From contig NZ_JAMXHT010000007.1 in NCBI RefSeq assembly GCF_023955655.1, forward strand, positions 310,001 through 374,000: a DNA stretch of 64,000 nucleotides. The letters are read 5' to 3'. This stretch comes from Ralstonia soli. GTDB taxonomy: Bacteria > Pseudomonadota > Gammaproteobacteria > Burkholderiales > Burkholderiaceae. Position 1 is the stretch's first letter, and each line of letters starts with the position of its first letter. The notes below the pieces were generated by a model that was not told the DNA's origin, ran no database searches, and saw only the letters and a list, made by a program, of their open reading frames with translations. Shown here one piece after another: positions 44,224 through 53,467 of the stretch. The translations under genes were made by a program, and so were the position numbers.

Positions 44224-44315
44224 TTGCATCTCCTTGTGTGTCACCGGGCATCTCTCGATCGCCCTGTGTCGCAGGCACGCTTTTCATGCGCGCTCTTGTC
44301 GAGGTTGAAAAATCG

Positions 44316-46040
44316 TCAGTGCGCGGCGGCGAACAGCGGTGCCACGCTCGCCCGTCGCTGGGCAACCATCGCATCGGCGATTTTCTCGGCGATCATGATG
44401 GTGGGTATGTTCGTATTCGCCGATGGCAGTCGCGGCATCAGCGATGCATCCACGACGCGCAGCCCGCGCGTGCCTCGCACGCGGCCTTCGGTGTCGGTGA
44501 CGGCGTCGCGGTCCTGCGCGCCACCCATGCGGCAAGTGCCGCTCGCATGCCACACACCGAACACGTTCGCGCGAATGAAATCGGCGAGCGCGCGGTCGTC
44601 GTGGAGCAGCGAAGCCATCTTCAGACCGCGCGTAAAGAAGCGTTCGATCAGCAGACGCCGTAGCGGCGCCGGTGTGTCGAGCAGCGCGCCGAGGATCGAA
44701 GTCAAAAGCGCATTGCCTTCGCCGACCTTGCTCAGCGCCTTCACGCGCGGCGAGAAAGCCGCCGGAAAAAAGTCGCGCGCATCGCGTCCCAGACCCGATG
44801 CATCGACAATGCCCGCCAGCACGCGCACGCCCGCGGCGAGCCGTTGCAGATCGCGTTCGTCATCGAGCAGATTCAGATCGACGCGCGGTGCGGCGGCCGC
44901 ATCGGGCGAGGTCAACTGCACGCGGCCACGCGAGTAAGGCCGGTTGCACCACAGGAAGAAGAGGCCGAGCCGGTTGCCGAGCGCATGCCACGCGGCGCGC
45001 GTCGCGCTCGACAGATACAGGTCCGACTCGTCGCAGCCCGTGACGCCCGAACTCATGCGGGCGGCCATCATGCTGGCGCGGCGTCGCGCGAGCGGCATGC
45101 GAAAGCGCGGCTCGAGAAAATGACAGAACGTGAGCGACGGATGATCCTGCAGATTGCGCCCGACGCCCGGCAAATCCACCGTACATGCGATACCCATCGC
45201 CCCGAGTTGGCCCGCATCGCCGATGCCGGCGCGCATCAGCATCGCCGGGGACTGCAGTGCGCCCGCGCTCAGCACGACTTCGCTCGCATCGAAACGCACG
45301 CGCTCGCCGTTCGCCGCAATCGCGACGACACCGCTCGCCGTCGTGCCTTCCATCACGATGCGTTCGACGCGCAGATTCGAATGGATACTGAGATTCGGGC
45401 GTTGGCGCGTGGCTGCATCGAGGTAGGCGATGGCCGTCGATACCCGCTTATCGTCGATGTTGGAGAACGCGCCCGGAAAAAAGCCGTCGCCGAATTCGCC
45501 GTTCTGATCCTGCAATTCAGGAAAGCCATTGGCGCGCAAACCCTTGGCGAACGCATGACAGAAGGCGGGCCAGTCTTTCGGCATGATGCGGCGGATTGGG
45601 ACGGGACCATCGCTGCCGTGCAGTTCGCCGCCGGGAAAGTCGACGTCGCGTTCGAGCTTTCGGAAGTACGGCAGCACGTCGCGCCATGACCAGCCATCGG
45701 CGCCGCTGGCGGCCCATTCGTCGTAATCGCGCGGCAGGCCACGATTGCCTGACTGCACGTTGATGCTCGACCCGCCGCCCATCACGCGGCCCTGTTCGTA
45801 GACGCGCGGTGCGGCGCCCCGGGTGGCCTTCGCCTTGAGATCGGGCCAGATGTACGTGTCGCCGCAGAAGACCGGGATCGGATAGCTGTCGAGGATGGCC
45901 GCAGGCACTGCACCAGGCGGCGTGTCGGCGCCGGCCTCGATCAGCGCGACGCGCACAGTCGGCGTCGCCGACAGCCGATTCGCGAGCACGCATCCCGCCG
46001 AGCCGCCGCCCACGATCACATAGTCGAAGCGATCCGTCAC
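44316..46040 (-). CDS. hmfH: GMC oxidoreductase, HMF/furfural oxidoreductase
   Basis: A 574-residue FAD-dependent alcohol/aldehyde oxidoreductase of the glucose-methanol-choline family. FAD-binding DYVIVGGGSAGCVLANRL is at residues 5-22, the GMC signature GRVMGGGSSINVQSGNRG at about residue 84, and the second signature GALQSPAMLMRAGIG near 255. The active-site His is in VWHASGTCRMGG (about 497) and its Asn partner in ANTNIPT (about 540). In Cupriavidus basilensis HmfH oxidises HMF stepwise to 2,5-furandicarboxylate and can oxidise furfural. The name rests on this enzyme lying beside furoyl-CoA and UbiD/UbiX genes; alone, choline or another alcohol would be possible. Confidence 0.85.
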   Translation of the reverse strand: MTDRFDYVIVGGGSAGCVLANRLSATPTVRVALIEAGADTPPGAVPAAILDSYPIPVFCGDTYIWPDLKAKATRGAAPRVYEQGRVMGGGSSINVQSGNRGLPRDYDEWAASGADGWSWRDVLPYFRKLERDVDFPGGELHGSDGPVPIRRIMPKDWPAFCHAFAKGLRANGFPELQDQNGEFGDGFFPGAFSNIDDKRVSTAIAYLDAATRQRPNLSIHSNLRVERIVMEGTTASGVVAIAANGERVRFDASEVVLSAGALQSPAMLMRAGIGDAGQLGAMGIACTVDLPGVGRNLQDHPSLTFCHFLEPRFRMPLARRRASMMAARMSSGVTGCDESDLYLSSATRAAWHALGNRLGLFFLWCNRPYSRGRVQLTSPDAAAAPRVDLNLLDDERDLQRLAAGVRVLAGIVDASGLGRDARDFFPAAFSPRVKALSKVGEGNALLTSILGALLDTPAPLRRLLIERFFTRGLKMASLLHDDRALADFIRANVFGVWHASGTCRMGGAQDRDAVTDTEGRVRGTRGLRVVDASLMPRLPSANTNIPTIMIAEKIADAMVAQRRASVAPLFAAAH

Positions 46041-46072
46041 CTGTCTCCCCCTTATGTTCGCCGCGCGGCGTA

Positions 46073-46879
46073 TCAGGAACCGCGAAACACCGGCTTGCGC
46101 TTTCCGTGGAACGCTTCCACGCCCTCGCGGAAATCGTCAGACGCGCGCAGCCGGCTATAGCAATGCCCTTCGAGTTCGATCGCAATCGAGAGCGGCGAGT
46201 CTTCCGTATCGTTCAGCAGCTTCTTCGCGGTGCGCTGTGCGAGCGGCGAGAACGCGCGCAGTTCGTCGACGAGCGCATCGGTTGCCGATTCGAGTTCCGC
46301 GTCCGCGACGTAATCGACCGCGATGCCCCACTCGTACGCCTGCTTGCCCGGAATGCGGCGCGAGCGCATCACAATGTCCTTCGTGCGGCCGATGCCGACC
46401 ATCGACTGCAGACGCGCCGAGCCGCCTGAGCCGGGAATCTGGCCGAGCTTCTGCTCCGGCAGCGCATAGAAGGTCGTATCGGTGACGATGCGGAAATCGC
46501 ATGCCAGCGACAACTCGAAGCCCACGCCGAAGCAGAAGCCGCGATTTGCCGCGATCACCGGCTTCGAGCACCGTGCGGGCGCCGCGATGTTCCACGCGAG
46601 CTTCGATACGTGCTCCGGCGAGGCTTCCAGAAAGCCCTTGATGTCACCGCCGCTCGAAAAATGCTCGCCCTTCGCGCGCACGACGACCACGCGCACGCGG
46701 TCGTCCTCGTCGAGGGCTTCGAACACGGCGCGCAACTGCTCGCGTGCGTGCATCGAAATGACGTTGAACGGCGGCCGATGCAGGATGATGTCGGCACGCT
46801 CGCGCTGCGCGTCGATTTCGACCGAGAAGCCGTCGAGGTCTTGCAGCAGCGTCTGGCCGCGATGGTTGAGATCGCTCAT
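46073..46879 (-). CDS. hmfE: Enoyl-CoA hydratase-family protein, putative 2-oxoglutaroyl-CoA hydrolase
   Basis: A 268-residue crotonase-fold protein. The oxyanion-hole segments are HFSSGGDIKGF and NRGFCFGVGFELSLACDF; the usual catalytic Glu region reads LPEQKLGQIPGSGG. In the furoate pathway HmfE is assigned to the last steps, hydrolysis of the ring-opened CoA ester to 2-oxoglutarate and CoA. It lies between hmfD (6 bp) and hmfH, as part of the same transcript. Assignment by family plus cluster position; the isolated sequence would only be called a hydratase/isomerase. Confidence 0.82.
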   Translation of the reverse strand: MSDLNHRGQTLLQDLDGFSVEIDAQRERADIILHRPPFNVISMHAREQLRAVFEALDEDDRVRVVVVRAKGEHFSSGGDIKGFLEASPEHVSKLAWNIAAPARCSKPVIAANRGFCFGVGFELSLACDFRIVTDTTFYALPEQKLGQIPGSGGSARLQSMVGIGRTKDIVMRSRRIPGKQAYEWGIAVDYVADAELESATDALVDELRAFSPLAQRTAKKLLNDTEDSPLSIAIELEGHCYSRLRASDDFREGVEAFHGKRKPVFRGS

Positions 46880-46885
46880 TGTGGG

Positions 46886-48460
46886 TTACTCCTTGGTGGT
46901 TTCTGTAGGTTGCGCGACCTGCGCTTTCGAATCGGGCGTGTACTCGCCCGCTTGCAGCTTGCGGCGCAGGATCTTGCCGACCGGCGACTTCGGGATGTCG
47001 TCGACGAAGACGTAATCGCGCGGGCGCTTGAAGTTGACGAGGTCGGACTGGCGGCACCATGCATCGAGCGAGTCGGAATCGACGTACTCGCGGCGCTTGA
47101 TGAATGCAACCACGCGCTGACCCCAGCGCTCGTCCTTGACGCCCGCGACCGCGACTTCATCGACGGCGGGATGCAGCGACAACACCGATTCGATATCCAC
47201 CGGCGAGATGTTTTCTCCGCCGCTGACGATCATGTCGTCGACGCGGCCCGTCACGTACAGATCGCCGTCGCGGTCGAGATAGCCCGTGTCCCCGGTGAAG
47301 TACCAGCCATCGCGCAGGCACTTCGCATTCGCGTCCGGGCGATTCCAGTAGCCTTCGAAGGCTTCGTCGCCGAGCAGGTCGACGACGATCTGTCCTTCTT
47401 CGCCGACTTCGGCGATCTCATCGGGCGAGAGCGTATCGAGCTTCACGACGCGCAGCCGCGTATTGATGCCCGCACGGCCCGCGCTGCCGGGTTTCTTTGT
47501 CGCGTCCTGGTCGATGCTGAACGTGTAGACCTCGGACGAGCCGTAGTGATTGACGAAGAGCTCCGGTTCGAACGCGGCCGAGAGGCGCTTGAGCAGGCCA
47601 TCGTTCATCGGTGCGCCCGCGAAGCCGAGCTTTCTGACCGACGACGTGTCCGTACTCGCGAACGCGCTGTCGGCGAGCAGATCGTGATAGAGCGTCGGCA
47701 CGAGGTAGAGGCAGGTGAGCGCGTGCTTCGAGATGCAATCGAGCGCGTGCTTCGCGTTCCAGCGCCGCACGCAGACGAAAAGGCCATCGACGAGCGCCAT
47801 CGCGAGCAGCGAGCGCACGCCCATCGTGTGATAGAGCGGCATCACGCCGAGCGTCCGTTCGCCGCGTCTGTACAGGTTCTGCGCGACGTGCGCTAGCGCA
47901 CCCGCGCGTTCATGCCGATGCCGGCGCGGCACGCCCTTACCTTTTCCCGTCGTGCCGGACGTGTAAAGGATCAGCGAGATGTCATCGGCGGTGGCGTGCG
48001 TCGTGTCGGCCACGTCGCTGCTGCGCGTTCGTTCGACGATGAGCGCGTCGAAGGTGGTTGTGCGACCGGGCGCATCGTCGAGTCCGACGCGCGGCACTTT
48101 TTGCGCGGCGGCGCTCTGCGCGACGGAATCTGCGCTGACGGGTTCGTAGACGATCGCCGTCGCCCCCGCATCGGTCACGCAGTAGTCGACTTCTTCCGGC
48201 TTCGCGCGCCAGTTGAGCGGCACGATCACGATGCCCGCAAACTGTCCGGCCCAATGCAGCGTCGCCATTTCCCAGCGGTTTTGCAGCACAACGAGCAGCC
48301 GGTTGCCGCGTTGCAGGCCGAGCTCGCGCAGGCCATCGGCGACATTCAGGATCATGCGATGCCACTGCGCGTACGTCAGTTGCACATCGCCATCGACGAG
48401 CGCGAGCGCGTTCGGACTGCGCTCGACGCTTTGCAGGAACGTGCGTCCGAGATCAAGCAT
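46886..48460 (-). CDS. hmfD: 2-Furoyl-CoA synthetase (AMP-forming acyl-CoA ligase)
   Basis: A 524-residue acyl-CoA synthetase. The adenylation P-loop LILYTSGTTGKGKGVPRRH is at about residues 163-180, followed by the mid-domain NHYGSSEVYTF, the hinge YFTGDTGYLDRDG and the C-terminal catalytic Lys in KSPVGKILRRKL. It should activate 2-furoate to furoyl-CoA. The gene overlaps the end of hmfC by 8 bp, so it is coupled to the dehydrogenase genes. The YTSGTTGKGKGV(P)RRH sequence is unusual in having Arg-Arg where many ligases have Leu-Thr. Confidence 0.86.
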   Translation of the reverse strand: MLDLGRTFLQSVERSPNALALVDGDVQLTYAQWHRMILNVADGLRELGLQRGNRLLVVLQNRWEMATLHWAGQFAGIVIVPLNWRAKPEEVDYCVTDAGATAIVYEPVSADSVAQSAAAQKVPRVGLDDAPGRTTTFDALIVERTRSSDVADTTHATADDISLILYTSGTTGKGKGVPRRHRHERAGALAHVAQNLYRRGERTLGVMPLYHTMGVRSLLAMALVDGLFVCVRRWNAKHALDCISKHALTCLYLVPTLYHDLLADSAFASTDTSSVRKLGFAGAPMNDGLLKRLSAAFEPELFVNHYGSSEVYTFSIDQDATKKPGSAGRAGINTRLRVVKLDTLSPDEIAEVGEEGQIVVDLLGDEAFEGYWNRPDANAKCLRDGWYFTGDTGYLDRDGDLYVTGRVDDMIVSGGENISPVDIESVLSLHPAVDEVAVAGVKDERWGQRVVAFIKRREYVDSDSLDAWCRQSDLVNFKRPRDYVFVDDIPKSPVGKILRRKLQAGEYTPDSKAQVAQPTETTKE

Positions 48461-48989
48461 GTTCGACCTCCTTCGTGCTTGCCTCGGCCCGGCGGCGCGC
48501 CGCCACGTCGAGCACCGCGGCCACGATGGGCGTGTAGCCTGTACAGCGGCAGATATGCCCCGAGAGCATCTCGCGCACTTGCTCTTCGGACGGATCCGGC
48601 ACGCGCCGCAGATAATCCGCGCACGACATCAAAATCCCCGCCGTGCAGAAGCCGCATTGCAGCGCGTGATGCCGCTGGAACGCCTGCTGCAGGTCGCCAA
48701 GCGTCTGATCGGGCGCAAGGCCTTCGACGGTATCGATACGCCGCCCATCGGCCTGCACCGCGAGCATCAGGCACGAGCGCGCCGCGACGCCATCGACATG
48801 CACGGTACATGCGCCGCACACGCCATGTTCGCAGCCGACGTGCGTGCCCGTCGCGCCGAGTTCGTGCCGGATGAAGTCCGACAGCAGTTCGCGCGGCTCG
48901 CAATCGCCGCTTCGTTCGCGGCCGTTCAGCGTCAGCGCGATGCGCCGCACTTCGCCTTGCCGCATGATGGTGCTCGACATCTTGCTCAC
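48453..48989 (-). CDS. hmfC: Furoyl-CoA dehydrogenase, 2Fe-2S subunit
   Basis: Small iron-sulfur subunit (178 residues) of a molybdenum hydroxylase. The plant-type cluster is held by Cys in GCEHGVCGACTVHVDG and ARSC; the second cluster by CGFCTAGI and HICRCTGYTPI. The GTG at 48989 is preferred: AGGAGG is 4 nt upstream and the codon overlaps the hmfB stop (GTGA). The ATG three codons on is the alternative. It transfers electrons from the Mo centre of HmfA to FAD in HmfB. Confidence 0.9.
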   Translation of the reverse strand: MSKMSSTIMRQGEVRRIALTLNGRERSGDCEPRELLSDFIRHELGATGTHVGCEHGVCGACTVHVDGVAARSCLMLAVQADGRRIDTVEGLAPDQTLGDLQQAFQRHHALQCGFCTAGILMSCADYLRRVPDPSEEQVREMLSGHICRCTGYTPIVAAVLDVAARRRAEASTKEVEHA

Positions 48990-49807
48990 TTTGCCTCCTC
49001 GATCACGCGCCATCCGAGTTGCCGGACCAGATTCCGGCGATATTTCGCGCTGATGTGTGCATCGTCCTGCGCGTTCAGTTTCCAGCTCAAATCGTTCAGT
49101 GCGCCGCGTAGGTCGTCGCCCCGCAGACGCGGCCATTGCTCCGTCACCGGCCGGTCCGCGACGCCGCCGACTGCAATACGGATCGACTCGGCCGTGACCA
49201 CAGCCGCGCATGCGACGATCGCGAAATCGCCGTGTCGCGCAGAAAATTCCGCGAACGCGTAGCGCTCGCCCGGCTTGCGCAGCGGAAAGCGCACCGCTTC
49301 GACGAGTTCATCGGGCTCGCGCGCGGTCATCAGCATTCCCTGAAAGAAGTCCTGCGCCGCGAGCGTTCGGCGCTTTTTTCGCGAGCGCAGCATCACGTCG
49401 CCGCCGAGCGCCGCAAGCACGAGCGGCAACTCCGCGCTCGGGTCCGCATGCGCGATCGATCCGCACACGGTTCCGCGATTGCGAATCTGAAAGTGCGAGA
49501 TATGCGGGAAGGCCAGCGCGAGCAGCGGCGCTTCGTCGGTGAGCGTGCTGCGCCATTCGACGCTGCCTTGCGTCGCCGCGGCATTCACGACGAGATGCCG
49601 CGCCTGCTTGTCCACGCGCACGGCATCGAGTTCAGCCGTGCGCGAGATATCGACGAGTACCTTTGGCTGCGCGAGCCGCATATTGAGCACGGCCATCAGC
49701 GACTGGCCGCCCGCCAGCACGCGGGCGTCTTCGCCGTATTGCGCGAGCGCGTCGAGCGCGTCTTGCGCGGTCATCGCGCGCACGTAATCGAAGGGTGCGG
49801 GCTTCAT
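48986..49807 (-). CDS. hmfB: Furoyl-CoA dehydrogenase, FAD-binding subunit
   Basis: A 273-residue medium subunit of the CO-dehydrogenase/xanthine-dehydrogenase type. FAD contacts are in LAGGQSLMAVLNMRLA (about residue 32) and RNRGTVCGSIAHADPSAELP (about residue 108); the C-terminal domain spans roughly residues 175-273. Its ATG overlaps the hmfA stop (ATGA) and its stop overlaps the hmfC start, so A, B and C are translated as a coupled set. Confidence 0.9.
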   Translation of the reverse strand: MKPAPFDYVRAMTAQDALDALAQYGEDARVLAGGQSLMAVLNMRLAQPKVLVDISRTAELDAVRVDKQARHLVVNAAATQGSVEWRSTLTDEAPLLALAFPHISHFQIRNRGTVCGSIAHADPSAELPLVLAALGGDVMLRSRKKRRTLAAQDFFQGMLMTAREPDELVEAVRFPLRKPGERYAFAEFSARHGDFAIVACAAVVTAESIRIAVGGVADRPVTEQWPRLRGDDLRGALNDLSWKLNAQDDAHISAKYRRNLVRQLGWRVIEEAK

Positions 49808-52800
49808 GCGTGTCTCCTGAAACGTGCGAGGAGTCTTGCGATCCACGATCCGTGCGCTTGCACGGGCTTGCCCGCCGCCTGCCGCCCAAGCGATTCGAAC
49901 AACTGCTTCAGCACGACCTTCGCCGCGCCTTCGAGCATGCGGCCGCCGACCGCCGCCACCTTCCCTGACACCTGCGCTTCGTAGTCGTATGTAAGCCGCG
50001 TACCGGTGCCTTGCGGCGTCAGTTCGACGAGACCGCTGCCGCGCGCGCTGCCCAGCGGCGAGATTCCCGCGCCAGCGAGCCGAAGGCGGCGCGGCGCATC
50101 GATCTCCGACAAGCCGATACGCGCCTCGAAACGCGCCTTGATCATGCCGACACCGACGGTCACGTCCGCGCGATACTGGTTTGGCGCCGTCTCTTCGAGT
50201 GCGTGACAGCCGGGAATGACGTTCGCGAGTGCCTTCGGATCGAGCAGCACGGCGAACACGGCTTCCGGTGTGGCGGGCAGGTCGACCGCGCCCTGCGCCG
50301 TCAGTGCGCGACCGCCGCCTGGCGTCGCGGGCTTCGTGGTGGGCGCTTCGCGATATTCCGGGCGCGACGGTTCGGGATCGTCCATGCCGATCATCGCCAT
50401 CACGCTGGGCGGCGTGAGCGGCAGACGAATGTCTTCGACGCCGATCATCGCGTCCGCCACCGCATTTGCGATGCACGGCGGCGTGCTCATGTTGTTGCCT
50501 TCGCCCAGACCCTTCGCGCCAAGCGGCGTGAAAGGCGAAGGTGTCTCCAGATGCACGATCAGCGGATCGGGCACTTCGCAGGTCGTCGGCATCAGATAGT
50601 CGGCCAGCGTGCCGGACTGGAAGCTGCCGTCCGCGCCGTAGCGGAACTCTTCCATCAGCGCCGCGCCGACGCCTTGCGCGAACGCGCCTCGAATCTGGCC
50701 ATCGGCGAGTGCGGGATTGAGGATCGTGCCGGCGTCGTGCACGGTCACATATCGGTCGATGCGTACGCTCCCCGTCGCGCGATCCACTTCGACGCCGCAC
50801 ATGTCGAACGCGAAGCCATACGCCGCCGATGTATTGATGCGGTCCTGTTCGTCGGGCGCATCCATGTGCGGTGGCGACCAGAAGACGGTTTCGCGCAGGC
50901 CTGGCTCTTCGCCTTCGGGCAAGAGCGCGGGCGCCCAGTGCGGCGCATTGCTTGCGGCACGCGCGAACGGCAGCGCGCGGTCTTCGGCATCGTGCGGAAA
51001 GACGCGCGCGCCTTCGAAGCGCACGTCGCCTGGCGCACAGTTGAACTGCTTCGCGAGCACGCGCGCGAGCTTGTCGCGCACGCGGGTCGCGGCCAGATGC
51101 ACCGTGCCCGCCACCGCGCCCGCGAAGCGGCTCGAATAATTGCCCGCCGCGACGGACCACGCGTCCTTGTGCGTATCGAATTCGACGTTGACGACGATGT
51201 CCTTCGGATCGAGCCCCAGCACATCGGCGACGACTTGCGCGCACACCGTCATGTGGCCTTGGCCCGCGGGTGTCGATGCGATCGTGACGATCACACCACC
51301 GAGCAGATCGACGCTGACGGTTGCGCTCGCGATCGCGCCGTTCTTGGGCCCGGCTTTTTTGCGTGCGTCGGCGGGCATCACGGTCGTGATGTAGCCCATG
51401 TTCGACACCGACGGCTCGACGATCGCCGCGAAGCCGATGCCATACAGCCGCCCCTCGTTGCGCGCGGCATCGCGGCGCGCAACGAGTTCCCTGTATCCGC
51501 CTTCGTCGAGTGAGCTGCGCAGCGCTTCCTGATAATTGCCCGAATCGAGCAGCGCGCCTGCCGCCGCGCGATACGGAAATGCATCGGCGGGAACAAAGTT
51601 GCGGCGATACACATCGAGCACATCGAGCTTCAGTTCGATCGCGATGCGCTGGATCAGCCGCTCTAGCGCGAAGTACACCTGCGGCCCGCCGAAGCCGCGC
51701 ACGAGCCCCGTCGGCGTCTTGTTCGTCAGCACGACGCGATTGCGCACGAGCAGATTCGGGATCGCGTAAGCGCCCGTCAGGCAGCCGTGCATCCGGTAGA
51801 ACGTCGCGGGCTCGGGCGCGCGCACGTAGCCGCCCACGTCTTCCATTTGATCGTAGGACAGCGCAACGATCCGGCCATCGGCTTCGACGGCCGCTTCTAT
51901 CGTTGAAACACGCGCCGTCGCCGATGTGGCCGCGCTCAGGTGTTCGAGCCGATCCTCGACCCACTTCACCGGCGCGCCCGCCTTGCGCGACGCGAGGCAC
52001 ATCAGCACTACATACGGAAACACCGCCTGCTTCACGCCGAAGCTACCGCCGGAATCGCGCGGCGCCTTGTGACGCAGGCGATTGGCAGGCACGTTCAACG
52101 CCATTGCCATGACGGCATGCAGCGAGAACGGCCCCATGAAGTTCGACGTAACGTCGTAGCCTTCATCGCCTGACAGATACTCGGCGATGACCACACCGCA
52201 CTCAATAGGCGCGCAGGTGTTGCGCGGATAATGCGCAACCAGCTTCACGCGATGCGGCGCGCACTCGAAGGCCGCTTCAGGCTCGCCGTAGCGGAAATGC
52301 CGGTCGCTGATGACGTTGCTGCCGACGCGTTCGTGCAGCACCGGCGCGTCGTCCTTCGCGGCTTGTTCAATCGACCTCACCGGATCGAGCACCGCGTAGT
52401 CGACCTTGATCAGATCGAGCGCGTCTTCCGCGAGCGCACGCGATTCGGCCATCACGACCGCGACCGGCTCGCCGACGTAGCGCACACGGTCCATCGCGAG
52501 CGCCCACTGTTCCATCGGTGATTTCACGCCGACGACGAACGGTCGCGACCACGGACGCAAATCGTCGCGCGTAAGCACGGCGCGCACGCCCGGGAGTTTC
52601 GAAGCAGCTTGCGTATCGATCGACAGGATCTCCGCATGCGCATGCGGCGAACGCAGAATCGCGGCGTGCAGCGTGCCCGGCTTGACAGCGATGTCGTCGC
52701 CATAGCGGCCACGGCCTGTCAGGATCGCCGGGTCTTCGAGGCGCTGCATCGGGCGTCCGATGTGACGCTGCGGTGCGCTCGCTTCGCGCGCCTGGTTGTC

Positions 52801-52848
52801 GGCGACGCGCGCATCCATGTCGGCGAATACGGTTTCGCGCTGATTCAT
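49804..52848 (-). CDS. hmfA: Furoyl-CoA dehydrogenase, molybdenum-binding large subunit with fused CoxG/SRPBCC domain
   Basis: Catalytic subunit that hydroxylates 2-furoyl-CoA at C5 using water. It has 1014 residues from the ATG at 52848, which has AGGAG 7 nt upstream. Residues 1 to about 800 are the usual large subunit: the RHIGRPMQRLEDPAILTGRG start, Mo-cofactor contacts in DSGGSFGVKQ (about residue 270) and RGFGGPQVYFALE, and the active-site Glu in GAKGLGEGNNMS (about residue 780). Residues from about 855 to 1000 form a CoxG-like SRPBCC domain (LPATPEAVFAVLLDPKALAN), normally a separate accessory protein. The gene starts 4 bp after ubiX. Confidence 0.88.
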   Translation of the reverse strand: MNQRETVFADMDARVADNQAREASAPQRHIGRPMQRLEDPAILTGRGRYGDDIAVKPGTLHAAILRSPHAHAEILSIDTQAASKLPGVRAVLTRDDLRPWSRPFVVGVKSPMEQWALAMDRVRYVGEPVAVVMAESRALAEDALDLIKVDYAVLDPVRSIEQAAKDDAPVLHERVGSNVISDRHFRYGEPEAAFECAPHRVKLVAHYPRNTCAPIECGVVIAEYLSGDEGYDVTSNFMGPFSLHAVMAMALNVPANRLRHKAPRDSGGSFGVKQAVFPYVVLMCLASRKAGAPVKWVEDRLEHLSAATSATARVSTIEAAVEADGRIVALSYDQMEDVGGYVRAPEPATFYRMHGCLTGAYAIPNLLVRNRVVLTNKTPTGLVRGFGGPQVYFALERLIQRIAIELKLDVLDVYRRNFVPADAFPYRAAAGALLDSGNYQEALRSSLDEGGYRELVARRDAARNEGRLYGIGFAAIVEPSVSNMGYITTVMPADARKKAGPKNGAIASATVSVDLLGGVIVTIASTPAGQGHMTVCAQVVADVLGLDPKDIVVNVEFDTHKDAWSVAAGNYSSRFAGAVAGTVHLAATRVRDKLARVLAKQFNCAPGDVRFEGARVFPHDAEDRALPFARAASNAPHWAPALLPEGEEPGLRETVFWSPPHMDAPDEQDRINTSAAYGFAFDMCGVEVDRATGSVRIDRYVTVHDAGTILNPALADGQIRGAFAQGVGAALMEEFRYGADGSFQSGTLADYLMPTTCEVPDPLIVHLETPSPFTPLGAKGLGEGNNMSTPPCIANAVADAMIGVEDIRLPLTPPSVMAMIGMDDPEPSRPEYREAPTTKPATPGGGRALTAQGAVDLPATPEAVFAVLLDPKALANVIPGCHALEETAPNQYRADVTVGVGMIKARFEARIGLSEIDAPRRLRLAGAGISPLGSARGSGLVELTPQGTGTRLTYDYEAQVSGKVAAVGGRMLEGAAKVVLKQLFESLGRQAAGKPVQAHGSWIARLLARFRRHA

Positions 52849-52852
52849 GACG

Positions 52853-53467
52853 TTACTCCTCACGTGCGGCGCGGCCGCCGAATTCATCGGCGAGACCGCT
52901 CCAGCGGCGCGTAATTTCGTGGTGCTCGATGCCGAACAGATCGAGAATGCGACCGACCGTGTGATCGACCACGTCGTCGATGGTCTGCGGATGCGCGTAA
53001 AACGCGGGCACCGGCGGCATCACGATCGCGCCCATTTCCGTGGCGAGCGTCATGTTGCGCAGATGCGCGAGATTGAGCGGTGTTTCGCGCGCGACCAGCA
53101 CGAGGCGGCGGCGCTCCTTGAGCATCACATCGGCGGCGCGCGTCAGCAGGTTGTCCGCGAAGCCGTTCGCGACGCCCGCGAGCGTTTTCATCGAGCATGG
53201 AGCGATTACCATGCCTTCGGTCAGAAACGATCCGCTCGCCACGGCCGCGCCGATATCACGCACGTTGTGCACGACATCGGCAACGGCCTCGAGATCACCC
53301 CGCGCGAGGCCGAGTTCCTGTGCGGCCGTCACCGCGCCCGACAACGACACGATGAGATGCGTCTCGTGGGTGCCGAGCCGGCGCAATGCGGCGAGCAAAC
53401 GCACGCCGATCCTCGCGCCGCTTGCGCCCGAAATGCCGACGACGATGCGCTTCTTTCGTTCAGCCAT
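52853..53467 (-). CDS. hmfG: UbiX-family flavin prenyltransferase
   Basis: A 204-residue enzyme that makes prenylated FMN, the cofactor of the UbiD-type decarboxylase next door. The FMN/phosphate motif is VGISGASGARIG at the N-terminus, followed by APCSMKTLAGVANGFADNLL and the Arg-rich LKERRRLVLVARETPLN. The true start is the ATG at 53467, which overlaps hmfF by 8 bp; a longer frame running back to 53644 lies inside hmfF. In Cupriavidus basilensis HmfG accompanies HmfF in furandicarboxylate decarboxylation. Confidence 0.9.
   Translation of the reverse strand: MAERKKRIVVGISGASGARIGVRLLAALRRLGTHETHLIVSLSGAVTAAQELGLARGDLEAVADVVHNVRDIGAAVASGSFLTEGMVIAPCSMKTLAGVANGFADNLLTRAADVMLKERRRLVLVARETPLNLAHLRNMTLATEMGAIVMPPVPAFYAHPQTIDDVVDHTVGRILDLFGIEHHEITRRWSGLADEFGGRAAREE

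Noticed and set aside
44316-46040. Choline dehydrogenase (betA) as identity of the GMC oxidoreductase
   Set aside because: There is no betaine-aldehyde dehydrogenase or BetI regulator nearby, whereas UbiD/UbiX, furoyl-CoA dehydrogenase and ligase genes surround it.
49808-52000. Apparent N-terminal extension of hmfB by more than 700 codons
   Set aside because: The frame stays open through hmfA by chance. The extension has no motifs, while the ATG at 49807 has a ribosome-binding site and a 4-bp overlap with hmfA.
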